A program made the translations under genes and the position numbers. Below the pieces are notes generated by a model, which worked only from the letters and a program-made list of their open reading frames with translations, was not told the DNA's origin and did not search any database. Of a DNA stretch of 64,000 bases, positions 11,327-22,985 are shown one piece after another (position 1 is the stretch's first letter; every line of letters starts with the position of its first letter). Origin of the DNA: Marsupella aquatica (Eukaryota; Marchantiophyta); NCBI GenBank assembly GCA_973895155.1, contig OZ316893.1:23746001-23810000 (forward strand), in the 5' to 3' direction.

Positions 11327-14300
11327 GGTGCACACTGCCGTTCCTGTGTACAAAATATTGCAACGAAGTCGATTCAGAATTCCTCAGGAGGTGGATGTGC
11401 GCGGTGGGATTGTCGGAAGGATGATTGGAGAAGTTCATTATTATGTTGAATACTGTGCATAATTAGGTGGGGCCCACGGCATTCATGACTCCAGGAAAGC
11501 ATTCAAACGTCCTTGTTGCATATGAGCGAATGTGCTACAGTAGGTGGGAAACCTTATCGTTGACCCTGCAAGCCCGGGGCCACTGCCTCTAATCCCTCTA
11601 AGGCAGTCACTCACCATGTTGAATTCATGCTTATGCTATTCAAATTTGAAGTTCATGTGTATGGTTTTCTTTCTTGGGCAGCTTACTCCGGGAGTTTATT
11701 GACATTTTTGGTTCAAAGTGCATTTTTTTATTATTGTTGGGACATTGAAATTGTTGTTGGGCCCTGTCTAGGTCTTTATTTATTTTGTATCCGACCCATC
11801 CTTTCTTACAATATGGTCTATGTAAATAGAATTGTCATCCAAGCTTTTTAATGGCATTCCAGTTCACCAAATGCATACCAGCTGGTTATAGGGGCTGGCC
11901 ACAACATCAGCCATCTCAAATGTCACAAGATTAGTGTCACACATACTAATTATTGTGTGACCCTGAAATACCCTGTTGCCTCAATCTTACGTGCTCATGT
12001 CAATTTGTTTTGGGGTTAAGGACCCCCAATGTACCATTTGAAAATAGGTCATTGGTTGATACCCCCTTCTTAAATGAAGATAGAGTAATGGCGCAATATA
12101 TTGAAGTTTAAATAAGTAATGTAGACTATGGAATATTCCTCTAGGGATATAGTGTAGCCTAATATTCCCTTTGTTAATTCATTTTAGTACTAGTTTGTTT
12201 ACCTTCATGAAGTCTATAAGCTACCAGAGTTTTAGACAAATTAACACAGGAAGAACAATAATTTTCTAGTACTAATTTACAAAAGGATCTAATGTGATAG
12301 GATAAGTAATGTTTTTACATGCATAACAAGGCATTTTTAATGCATCAAACGATATACATGGGGGGGTTTGTTCTCAGGGGGTTCACTTAATGTAGCAAAA
12401 GAGGGAGGGCCGAGGGATTCTACTTTGATTTTGATTTTGATTTTATAAATACGTACATAATCCGCTTTTCAATTCGTCAAACTTTAATAAAGTTTGAAAT
12501 GTAATTGAGCTTCATTTGTAAAATGTTAAGTTACACACATCAATTCAGAGTCTATCTGCTTGTCACCAAAAGTAATCTAACTTACTTGAATATAGAATGG
12601 CATGTATTTACTCTCGATCACTTCTTAATTATATAGTGTCACACTTGTTAATGATGGTCAACCTTCAAAATCCTTAGATTACGGATTATTAATCCTTAAA
12701 TTACCCTTCCATTGACATATCATACTAGCTAGCCTTCATTACCTGTTCTTTGCACAAACATGAATAGAGGATAGTACGTATAAATCATGACAAATGGCAT
12801 ACATGCTTATTATTTGACATACTAGTCATGAGTTTTCTCATCCACATGATCTACCTTGTAGTTGGCGCTTTATAAGTTCTATTGTTAAGGGACTGAGACA
12901 ATTGGTACCTACCTAGCTACCTCCCAAGTTCACCTTAGGATCACGGAACTTGTTATACATGCATCTGCGAACATGCATGTTTGATTTAATCACTCTCTCA
13001 AAAAGGAATAGGAAGGTCACAAAACCCACCAATCATTTATTGACATGTGGCAACCAATGAATTGTGTGATGAAAAGTGGGACTTTTTGAATTGTTACCCC
13101 CTTACTTCATCCCTACTTCTAAGCACTTCCTTACAAATTAATAATGACTGAAACGCCCCATACTTTGGTGCACATGATGTGAACATTTAATTTGTGGAAG
13201 TGACCCGCACCCCCACCCACCCTGAGCTACCTCCATACTTCATCCTTAAATTAATAACCTTCCACATATGCATGCATGCATATATGTGCGCAAGTCTTAG
13301 GGTTTAGGGTTTAGAGTTAGGGTAATGAATAAAAGGCCCCTTACTTCGATCATTTGCACATGATGTGAACATTTAATTTGTGGAAGTGACCCGCACCCCC
13401 ACCCACCTTGAGCTACCTCCATACTTCATCCTTAAATTAATTAACCTTCCACATATGCATGCATGCATATATGTACGTGCGCAAGTCTTAGGGTTTAGGG
13501 TTAGGGTAATGCATAAAAGGCCCCTTACTTCGATCATTTGCACATGATGTGAACATTTAATGGGTGGAAGTGACCCCCACCCCCACCCACCCTGAGCTAC
13601 CTCCATGTTTCATCCTTAAATTAATTAATACGCCTGCCTAGCTGTATGTTTGGTCGCGTTTCACAGGACTTGGCAAGGAAATGATAATCATTTCCAATCT
13701 TATTTTTATGTTTCTCATATTTATGTAATAATATATACTAAGTGCGTGATGACCCCCCCCCCCCCCTAAAGAAAAGAAAATAGAGTTTTAAAAAGCAAAA
13801 TGACCCCTGCCTCACCCAATGCTTTTGTGTCCCTCCTCTTCAAAAACCCTTATAACTTCACCTTAAAAGCAGGAAAATGTGTTAAAAACTCTCCCCTTGT
13901 AAGTCATCATGATGTGACATAAAGTGTGCCAATGGTCCATATAACTGGCAATATAAGGGCCTAGATCCAACATTTGAAACATGTGGCACATGGCACTGAC
14001 AAAGTATTGTAGACATTATTATGGGCCCTATTTTAGGCCCCTCATCACAAGTTCAGCCATATAGCAACCTCTATAAGATTCAATGTATGTAAGGAAAGCT
14101 CCCACATGTTCAGCCAATGCCTTCAGAAAATGAAAACTCAGATTTATGTTAGGGGAAGGGTGAGAAATTTAGAACGGAAGGAGACAAAGTCTTTTTTTAT
14201 TTGATTTATTTTGCCGCATATTTACTCCATTAAAACGTGCCCAAGTACACAAAGTGTCCGCCATGTCTCCCAAGAGAAAAACTCCGCGTCTCTCTAAAAT

Positions 14301-14611
14301 GAACGTCTCCCAAAGCTCCGCTTCCGTAGAGTCAACGTCCCCGTAAAATCAACGTCTCCCAAAACTCGGCCCTAAACTCCAGGTCTCCCTTCTGGATCCT
14401 CTACTTGCATTCACTTTGTGCCCACGATAATTTACTTATCTAGTGACCCCTCTGCACAATTTGTCGAGTGTTCTGCAGTCCGGCTTGTCATTTGATTCGC
14501 AACCATTGCAGATCGGTATTCGTCCCTTCCTGAGTAGTGCTTGCGCCCGGCTGAGTGCCTGCCCTTCGCCACTATTGTTTGGATTTCTGCTGGGCGGCTC
14601 TTTTCAGAGAC
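11327..14611. other. Non-coding spacer within the transposon-derived block
   Basis: No ORF with protein-like composition. Contains one AAATACCC motif near 11967, AT-rich sequence at 12.0-13.1 kb, the 185-bp tandem repeat described separately, and a C homopolymer near 13752-13767. CT-rich sequence just before 14612 could be the promoter/leader of the following gene. Confidence 0.5.
13171..13625 (+). repeat. ~185-bp tandem repeat, 2.5 copies, with telomere-like TTTAGGG motifs
   Basis: Units begin at CACATGATGTG: 13171, 13357 and 13541 (spacing 186 and 184 bp; the third is truncated). Each complete unit carries CATGCATGCAT and then TTAGGGTTTAGGGTT-type sequence, matching the plant telomere heptamer. 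Confidence 0.9.
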
Positions 14612-15316
14612 ATGGCCACACTTAAAGATGTCGTTGGCTGCTGCAATGCTGGAGAAACGAGGACCTTCCCATTGATGAGGGTTTTTGTGGTCAATTTTGA
14701 TGCTCCAATCGATTTTCCGCGGAAGTTTCTATACCATGGATGCACTCGCTTCGTGACACCTGGGTGGATGTGTAATCGCACTGTTGAAGGGTCAAGTCGA
14801 TGTCCCCATAATTCGGTTGCTGCTGGGACCTGGACAGAAAGGTATCGTTTTGAGGTGTTCCTGGTTGACTCTACTATCGGGCCACACTTCCCTCCAGTGC
14901 GAGCTAAGATTTTTGATGCAGCGACTGATCTCATAGGGATGCCTCCGCAGGATTTTAGCGAGAAGGAAGACTTTGTCCAGTTTGCTACTGTCCATAGAGC
15001 TACAGCAAAGATGGAATGTGTGGACGTAGTGATCCGCTGCAAAGACGGTGAGGCCATTATTAATTCCTTGTCACCTGTAAGCAATGACGACTGTGAGATC
15101 TTGCATTCTGTGGTGCCTACTTCTGTCACTCCACGGAAGACAAAGTTGAAGACCTACAGTGTACCTTCAAGTTATCATACTGCACGAGGGAGGCATACAG
15201 CAGAATCTTCAAGATCATCTATTAATGCTTCAGACCCGGCCACAGCGTCGCAGCTTAGTTCTGTTAGATGTAGATTGCAGGACCTGCTTGATAGTTTGGA
15301 TGCAACTCATATCTGA
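14612..15316 (+). CDS. RPA1 DBD-C-like OB-fold protein
   Basis: A 234-residue ORF from ATG 14612 (MATLKDVV) to TGA 15314-15316. Residues ~1-140 follow the layout of the C-terminal DNA-binding OB-fold of replication protein A large subunits: a TLKDVV start, beta strands LMRVFVVNF, a Cys-containing insert (C44, C54, C64, with H66), then RYRFEVFLVDST, AKIFDAATDLIGMPP and a closing strand VDVVIRCKDG. The zinc ribbon lacks one expected Cys, so metal binding is doubtful. The C-terminal ~90 residues are Ser/Thr-rich. It is much shorter than RPA1 (over 600 aa), as expected for a transposon-borne or fragmentary RPA-like gene. Single-strand DNA binding is inferred from the fold only. Confidence 0.6.
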   Translation: MATLKDVVGCCNAGETRTFPLMRVFVVNFDAPIDFPRKFLYHGCTRFVTPGWMCNRTVEGSSRCPHNSVAAGTWTERYRFEVFLVDSTIGPHFPPVRAKIFDAATDLIGMPPQDFSEKEDFVQFATVHRATAKMECVDVVIRCKDGEAIINSLSPVSNDDCEILHSVVPTSVTPRKTKLKTYSVPSSYHTARGRHTAESSRSSINASDPATASQLSSVRCRLQDLLDSLDATHI

Positions 15317-18007
15317 TGTGACCAGATGCAAGCACAACGTACGATGGTTTGGCATTTTGGGCAGGAGTCTTTTAGTTTGTAAGGTTCCTACAGGCCATGC
15401 AATGACCTGCCATTTTGGTTTGATATGGCATAACGTGTATGCTTGGTTTGTGGGGCAAGTGGGACCAAAATGTATGTATGTGAATGGTCGACTTATTTTC
15501 AATGTGCAATAAAGGGGGGCTCGGACCTGCATCTGTTAAATGAAGGTTGTGATGTCCACGATGCGTTTGTTAAAATGTACCAGAAAGTAATTGGGTGTTA
15601 ATTGGCTGGTGTTTAATCGATGAATGGGTCTCGGCAATTTTTCATTTTGCAATTTGTGCGCAATTTCTCAAGGAAAACTTCCAACTTCAAACTCTGATAC
15701 AGGACAGCAAGTAGAACTCAGCCACTATAGCGCTTTTGCGGATCGCAGCGACATCATGTAGTGGGTCATCATAGTTCACGGAGAATTGGGTAAGGGCCCC
15801 TCCCCAATCTCCGGACATCAACAGACCAAAAAAACAGAGAAACACCTGAAACTCATTGGGCGGATCCGCGGCTCCATCGATCCCAACGACCAGGAAGGGA
15901 AACAAAACACAAGCATACAGACAACCATAAAAACAATGTGACCCCAAACAATACATTTATGGCAGATGTGTTCTTGTTCCAGTAGGTGTTCATTATATTT
16001 ATGGAGAATTGATGGGTAATGTATGTAAATGAATAATGGAGTTCGCACTTTGAAGGCCGGGGCAACGCCTGCAACTCAATGAAGAAGTAAGTAATCATGA
16101 AAAAATAGACGACAACTTCCATATGCGTAAAATAGGTCGTAAAATTATCTTTTGCGACAACTTACCACTGCATACCGGTTGGCAAGGGGGGGTGGACAGC
16201 ATACTGGCAACCCGGTTACCTGACAAGGCAACCCGAGCGGTTGCCACAAAACAGGCATCGGCCTCGGACGATGCCACAACACCTTTGTCAGCATGGCGCT
16301 CATGATGTATATTGCTTCAATTGTAATCTCAAAGACTCAAAAAGTGTGGTCTATTCTAAATATCCGAGTTCATTCTCATACTAACCTTGTAACATTAGTG
16401 TTGGAACGAGCATAACCACAAATACCCCAAACATACCCCTCACATACCTCACACATACCTCGCACTGGCAGAACAAACTACGTCACATTCGCTTCTTCAC
16501 TTCCTCTGATATTAATGCTCTACCTGCTGCGTAGCCTGCAAAACATTCCACATACCATATATAATTAATGATGCATGTTGCATGAAAATAGATCGCGGAG
16601 TCTGTATCATTGAACATCCAGATTCATACCTGTTCCATCGATCAGAGCGCACCAGACACGAAGAAGATATATGGTTTAGTTGGTTTCTAAGGATCGGTGT
16701 ACAGGGGGTGGCTGGCCAGCCTTGGGATCGGTGAAATCGATGACGAGTTTCAAGGATGCGTAAATGGTACTGTAGGATATTTACTAGTAAGCCCGGGCTA
16801 AGGAAGAAGTGGGTGGTAAAGGGTTAGGTAAGATCTGCTTTCACTTTGAAGTATACGAGAACCCTGTATTTGACCTGCGAGCACATTTCAAACTCAAATC
16901 ATAAGCAAAAACTATTGCAATCAAAAGAATTGACTCTGAGTGCTGCCAATAATTTCTACCAAATCCAAAACACATTACAGGATATCGCACAAGGTGGCAT
17001 GGGATTTGACAGAGAATTCTCCCACGTAGTACGAAGATCTGCAGGTGGCCTGTGGACTTCCACGTTTTGGATGATGTTATCGGGCGCGAACATGTAAAAC
17101 TTATTCTGAAGTTGTCTGAGCTCGCATAGAGGAGGATCGAACACTTAGAGTGGGAGGTGTGAGCTACGGTCAATGACCTCCACTCTTTAGTACCTTTGGA
17201 ATCGTTCCCGCGGAAACGATCCCTCTGAAACTGGAGGGAAACTAAGGCCAGCCTTATCTTCTTGGTATCCTATGTAGGGTATTTGCCACATAGGCTTCTG
17301 ATTGATCAGAAGGTCATCGCAGCTGGCGGCTTTACTTTCCCGAAGTGCAGGCTGCGCTAGTCTCCATGGGAATAGTTTGTATATTGTCCTAACTTGTCAT
17401 AGTAATCCAAACTGTGTGGACTTTTGAGTTAGGCCTAGAATAGTAGAGTGAGGGAAAATTTCCCAGCAGTATAATCATGACCGCAACTCCTAAATCCCCG
17501 GCCTAAATCGGCTGGATAGAAACAAAATCAGCGATGCGGTTGATGCAATGGACTGCGGATATATCGCATTTTGAAGAGTGACATTATTAATTTGGACCAG
17601 GGCGGTCAGTTCAAAACTGACGAGGACCAGCTTTGAGGTGGGCAACGCATGCACTACTTGCCTTGCAGCCTTTACCTCGAACACGCGCGGGCGGGCGATT
17701 CAAACGGATGATGAACCCGCAGCCTTTACCTTCAACACGCGCGGGCGGGCAATTCAAACGAACGATGAACGAGAGAGGCAGTGAGTGCGCTTGGTGTAAT
17801 ACTCCCTTTTCGTTTTAAGTCCCCCTCTGTATTTCACTATTTCTGCTACGCATACGCCTGGAGTGAAGTCGATCTTTAGAGTGAAGTCGATCTTCAAAGT
17901 TTCCTACACTTGATCGACGTTGATTGAAACAGAGTTGCAATGCATGAATGGAGCAGGCTTACGTGTAAGGAATTGTTGAAAACATTGATCGATGTTTAGA
18001 ATCGACA
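15317..18007. other. Spacer with no firmly supported gene
   Basis: Short open segments on the minus strand (15687-15956, 16095-16277) are bounded by plausible splice sites but match nothing recognisable and could not be joined in phase. AAATACCCC occurs near 16419. A 54-bp duplication is listed separately. Confidence 0.4.
17665..17772 (+). repeat. 54-bp direct duplication, GC-rich
   Basis: Units start at GCAGCCTTTACC at 17665 and 17719, each containing ACACGCGCGGGCGGGC and CAAACG. They differ at a few bases. Confidence 0.85.
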
Positions 18008-21000
18008 ATGTACACTCCCAAAATTGAGGAGTTGGATCTTACTGGGGAAAGCTTCTTCTGTATGGATGAGGATGATTGGCAACTTTTCTTTGACAGTGTG
18101 GGGATGAAGACATGGGTGCACAGGAAGAAGTTGAGGAGATGGGTGAATGAATGCAACGGGAGCAGCAATACCGGAGTCACACAGCCATCACAGCTACAGC
18201 CATCACCGCTGCAGCCATCACCGTTGCCGCCAATGAAGACACTATCTGAACGTGATACGAATCAAAAGGAGAGCTCTGGTGAAGAAGAGCACAAGTCTAT
18301 CAGGCCTGCTAAAAATACCCGCGCTCCTGATGCGCCGGAGAGAGAGACGTCTATGATTGGTTCTACCAAGCATCATCAAGTAAGTTGTTTGTCTCCCGTG
18401 ACATTAAATTAGCCTATTGAAATCCATTGCGACCACGGCAAGGACCTCTTCTGATAATCACGCGAAGGCATCTAATGCAGTGCTCAATGGTAGTTTCTTT
18501 GTTTGATTGAATACACGCTGATGTGTGTTTCGACGCTGCTGTGCACAGTTCTATCCTTCGGTAGAGGACATCTTCAATGTGACCAACAAATCTGGAGGAC
18601 GGTCCATTCTGGCTTCTAAGCATGTAGAAGCGCACCAAGCTCACAAGGCAAATTACAGAACGGTGAGGAATTGGTTTGCAAATTTCGCCGCCGACAAGGA
18701 GATATACGAATACCTCAGTGCAGATTTCAAGTCTGACACAAAGACAAAAGAGAATTGTCGATTGTATGTTCAGAGTAGAATGCACGAACTTTCACCTCTC
18801 AAATTTGAGTGTCCAGAAACCGGATCTAAACATGAGATGCCTTGGCCAGAAAGCTTCCTGTTTGAGGTCGTCAAGAACAGAAAGCATGAATGGAGGAAAG
18901 CAAATGCAAAAATCAAGGAAGGTACGTACTGACAGATTCCCATTCATTAGTTAGCGCAGTGCCATTGATTTTGGCAATGAACTGTGTTCTATCTTTCGCA
19001 ACTTGGAAATAACCTGGAAATACCCTGGAATTAACCTCAAGTACTTGCACTGAATTTCATTGCAGGTGCCATCCCTACGGCCCGAAAAAAGGAGCCGACT
19101 GATTTTGCAGATATGAAGGTAGAACCAGATGCAGATGAAGCGATTGCCATTGGACATGGACAATCATACCCAGAGATTTTTGTGGAACTTCGTGCGTATG
19201 CATTCAAGGTGACCTAAGTGGTAGAACTGCAAATGAGAGACGCCGATAAGTCTGTAAGGTATAGGGGGCAGTACAGTGGAGAGGTTGTTGGTCATGGAAT
19301 ACCAGAGAGCGTCCATGTTATTAAGAAAGTGAGATGGTGGAAGATTAAGTTCATGAAGGCCTTGTCTGATGGTAATCCGTCATTGCTGGCGCCTTACTGG
19401 GTGCCATTAATGACACCTTCAAAGGGTCTGTAGATGGTACAGTTTGGGCACTTAAAACCAGTAAGTATGGTGCCATATACATATATAAATATATGCATTT
19501 ACCAACCCTAGGTTCATTGCATCGGAATGAATCTGCTTCTCTGGGTTCTGCAGGTTTTTTCATGTTGCCCAGTCGATATGTATCGAGAGGTAGAGATGTT
19601 GAATGAATGTGGTTTTCTACAATATATTTATATTGCAAGATTCCCTGGCACTCATGCACCGTCACTATTGATGTGCATGTACATATTGCAGGACATGTCC
19701 ATTTTTGTTCCGAGAGCATATTGTTCCATGAGTCCCAATCTGGCTCATAAAGTATGCCAATCGTATTCAGGTCCCTCTCCTCAGGGTTCTGCTGTCTCAG
19801 GAAAGACCTCCAAGAGAGCGGGGTTACCGGAGATAGGTCCCTCTCCTGAGGGTTCTGCTGTCTCAGGAAAGGCCTCCAATGGAGCGGGGTTACCAGAGAT
19901 GCCTGACGTTGAGGAAAACCCTCTTTCAAAACCAAAGAAGCGAGTGTTGGCATTAGCTGGGCCATGAAGAAGATGCAGAGGGAGGGGCGGAAGTAGAGCA
20001 TAGAGAGGAAAGCAAAGCAGATGATGCGGTCAGGTCCAACGATGGAGAGCCAAGCGAGGATACTAAAGTACTAGATACCACTACATGCAGCCAGGAGAAA
20101 ACATCGTCAACATCAACTATCAACTTGCAAGTTGATTGCTTCACTACATCCACCCAACTTTACATTGAATCTGACGAGGATGATGAAGACACTAATATAA
20201 GGCCTAACGATCAACCGGAACCGGAGGTACGAGTATTTTGTCATCCTAGTTGCGTTCTTATATATCATACGTACGTAATTATAATTAAGACACCGAGTTT
20301 GCTTTATACTTATTTTTCAGGTAAAAAGACAAAAGATTAAGAGCAGTCCTGCAGGGGGAAACAACCCGCTACTGTCCAAGGTATATATCATATATCATTG
20401 TATGTATAAGTTTTGTATATTGCAATTATTATAATGGCCTAAAAGTTCTATTGTAAGTGATGTATATGACTTTGCAATTCATTCTACTTTGAGCCTAGGT
20501 TCACCAATATATACAATGATTTGCACATCCACATATGCATGGCAGGTTAAGACCGAGAAGGAACAAGGTGGAGTCCTTGCAAGCATTCGGGACCTAAATC
20601 AACCATTGAGTAGAGCACGAAGAGGCAAGGGTCCGAACCCAGGCAAAGAGGTCTATTGCAAGATTGAGGACTACCATTTTTCTCCTTTTTTCTCCACAAA
20701 AAGGATTCAAGTCCTTGCCATTTTGCATTGAATGTGCCATATATCCCTTGATGGCTAGGATTAAGTAGTTGAGATTGAAAGGTTAGATCTTGCATGCCAA
20801 GTCTTTTGGAAGTGTGTCCACACTTTTTGAAAGTCCTTACCTCTTGGAAGTGTGCCCAACATTTGTGGAAGTGTGTCATGAAGCCTTTTTTATCTAAGAT
20901 GTGCTAATCTTGGCCGTTGGCAGTCCTTGGATTAATTAAAAGGACTGGAGACTTTTTGCCTCCTTTGGTAGTCCTCAATCATGCAATCCACCAAGAAAAC

Positions 21001-21719
21001 GTACCTTCATTTAGAGCTATTTCAACAAAGGTACAGGAGGATGCAAGGGAACGGTTGTTGACCGGCAAAAACATGGTATGATTTCTTATTTCCATCCATT
21101 GTAAGCCAGCAGTCTTTATTAGGTTGCAGCGATCATTGTGTACAATGTGTAGACAGAAATTGTATGTGTGGAACGTACTTTTGTGGTCTCATTATGTGGT
21201 CATTATATATGTACAGGCAAACCAAGAAGAAGTTTTGTGTGCTCAAGGAACCCGGTCGACGAGAAGTAACAAGTCCCAGGCTTCTGGAGACTCCAATATA
21301 GTAAGCATATACTGAGAAGTTTTGCACGATTCTGTAAATAATCATTTATAGCTTGTCATTGGTGTACTACCATATTTTAAAAAGCTCACCAAAGACTGTA
21401 ACTTTTGCAGAATTTTGAAAAGCTCACCAAAGACGCCAAACTAGTATTGTGCATGAGAGCCATGGGTTTGATGAAGACCTGCGAAGTGGAGGCCAAATTG
21501 CGCACGTTTGTAGCAGATACGAACAAGCGGTCAAAGACTACCCCCAAGCCATTCACCAAACACGCGCAGAAGAATGCATCAGAGTTATTGGACATGGTGG
21601 CCAGGTGGATTGTAGAGCAGAATGTAGTGATCGTTACACATCTTCCGGCTTTAAATGCCGATGGCCAACAAAGGATCTTCCCTGAAAATGCTATGAAGAA
21701 AGCCGGGGAAGAGGTATAG
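18008..21719 (+). pseudogene. Decayed multi-exon gene with a SAM-like N-terminus, probably transposon-borne
   Basis: Exons agreeing in phase: 18008-18379, 18549-18921, 19066-19371, 19771-20226, 20321-20380, one from 20546, about 21037-21075, 21217-21300 and 21411-21719, with GT-AG borders (for example GTAAGT at 18380, GTACGT at 18922). The first ~45 residues (IEELDLTGESFFCMDEDDWQ onward) look like a SAM-domain helical bundle. Then come a Gln/Pro-rich linker, a helical segment in exon 2 (VRNWFANFAADKE, WPESFLFEVVKNRKHEWRKA), an acidic Ser-rich middle, and a C-terminal helical domain (LTKDAKLVLCMRAMGLMKTC). Exon 3 has TAA at 19215-19217 although the frame continues, and exon 4 needs a frameshift near 19950. 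Family not recognised. Confidence 0.5.
19771..19902 (+). repeat. 66-bp in-frame tandem duplication
   Basis: Two adjacent copies of GGTCCCTCTCCT...TTACC(G/A)GAGAT encode 22-residue repeats GPSP(Q/E)GSAVSGK...AGLPE in exon 4 of the decayed gene. Confidence 0.9.
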
Positions 21720-21837
21720 TGCTCACTACATAGATAGCATACCTGCATCGCTCTATGAACGGCACAAGCTAGACAGGTTATGAATATGATTGCATTATAT
21801 ATTGACCAAGGGCCACCACTACTTGCTTCGTGTTTCA

Positions 21838-21872
21838 CATATATATATACATATATATTCATATATATATAC

Positions 21873-21902
<30 letters not shown>
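21838..21902 (+). repeat. AT / AG microsatellite
   Basis: Interrupted (AT)n runs with ATATATAC and ATATTC interruptions pass into a pure (AG)n tract at about 21887-21902. Confidence 0.95.
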
Positions 21903-21903
<1 letters not shown>

Positions 21904-22139
21904 TGGGAGTTGCTAACGTACTTAGTTTCTAATGTACAAATGAATGCTACTTAACTCACTGTGATCTTATTTACAACGCTATGAGGAAATGATTCAAAAC
22001 CATATTAGAAATTTGATTTGCGTAAGCTGGGCCCAATAAAGAACCTTACATTCACGATACCCATCGACATTTCATGGTATTCATTGGCAATATGACTGGA
22101 TGGTTTTTGATGCAATTCATCTTGGGACGCCAGACATTT

Positions 22140-22985
22140 TTAATACCCCATTGGTAATACGTGAGGATCCCCCAATACCCCACAATACATAGGCGTTACA
22201 TCATGAATCCCCACTTCATCGTAGGCAATTTGGACGATGCGGATGCACATTATCTTGGAATTTGATGATGCGGATGCAATTTGAGGCAGCAAGAAGCCTG
22301 GAATCAAAAATACCCTACAAATACCCCACGGTATGCAGGTAAAATGCACAAGTAATCCCCGCTTCGACATAGGAAATCTGGACGGTGAAGATGCATATCA
22401 TCCTGCAAACCTCCAAGGCTGTTAGCGAAGCCACCTGGAGAGTGGCAATTGGAAGTGGCATACCAAATACCCCAACGATACCCCAGGGTATGCGGGTAAT
22501 GTGCACACAGAACCCTCACTTTACAACAGGAAATTTGGATGGTGGAGATGCATATCATCCTACACACCTCCAGGGCTGCCAGTGAGGCCACCTGGAGAGC
22601 GGCCATTGGACGCTGACAACCCAAATACCCCAGAGATACACTAATGTATGCGGGTAATATGCACACGGAATCCCCACTTAGCCACAGCAAAGTTGGACGG
22701 TGGAGATGCATATCATCCTGCGCACCTCCAGGGCTGCCAGCGAAGCCACTTGGAGAGCGGCAATTGGACGCTGACATCCCAAATACCCCAGCGATACCCC
22801 ACGGGTATGCGGGTAATATGCGCACGGAATCCCCACTTTACCACAGCAAAATTGGATGGTGGAGATGACTATCATCCTACACACCTCAGCGAAGCCACTT
22901 GGAGAGCGGCAATTGGACGTTGACATCCCAAATACCCCAGCGATACCCCACGGTATGCGGGTATTATGCACACGGATGTTGCGGA
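22140..22985 (+). repeat. ~146-158 bp tandem array with AAATACCCC motif
   Basis: The motif AAATACCCC starts at 22319, 22465, 22623, 22781 and 22930 (spacing 146, 158, 158, 149). A degenerate copy begins near 22140. Each unit has an ATACCCCA...GGTATGCGGGTA imperfect palindrome, AATCCCCACTT, GG(A/T)GGTGGAGATGCATATCATCCT, and GCCACYTGGAGAGYGGC. Open frames across it on the minus strand are by-products: 158 is not a multiple of three and each copy uses another frame. Such arrays are typical of subterminal regions of CACTA-like transposons. Confidence 0.85.

Noticed and set aside
22304-22825. 173-codon minus-strand open frame over the tandem array
   Set aside because: It arises from repeated units whose 158-bp length changes frame in each copy; no consistent peptide repeat or start.
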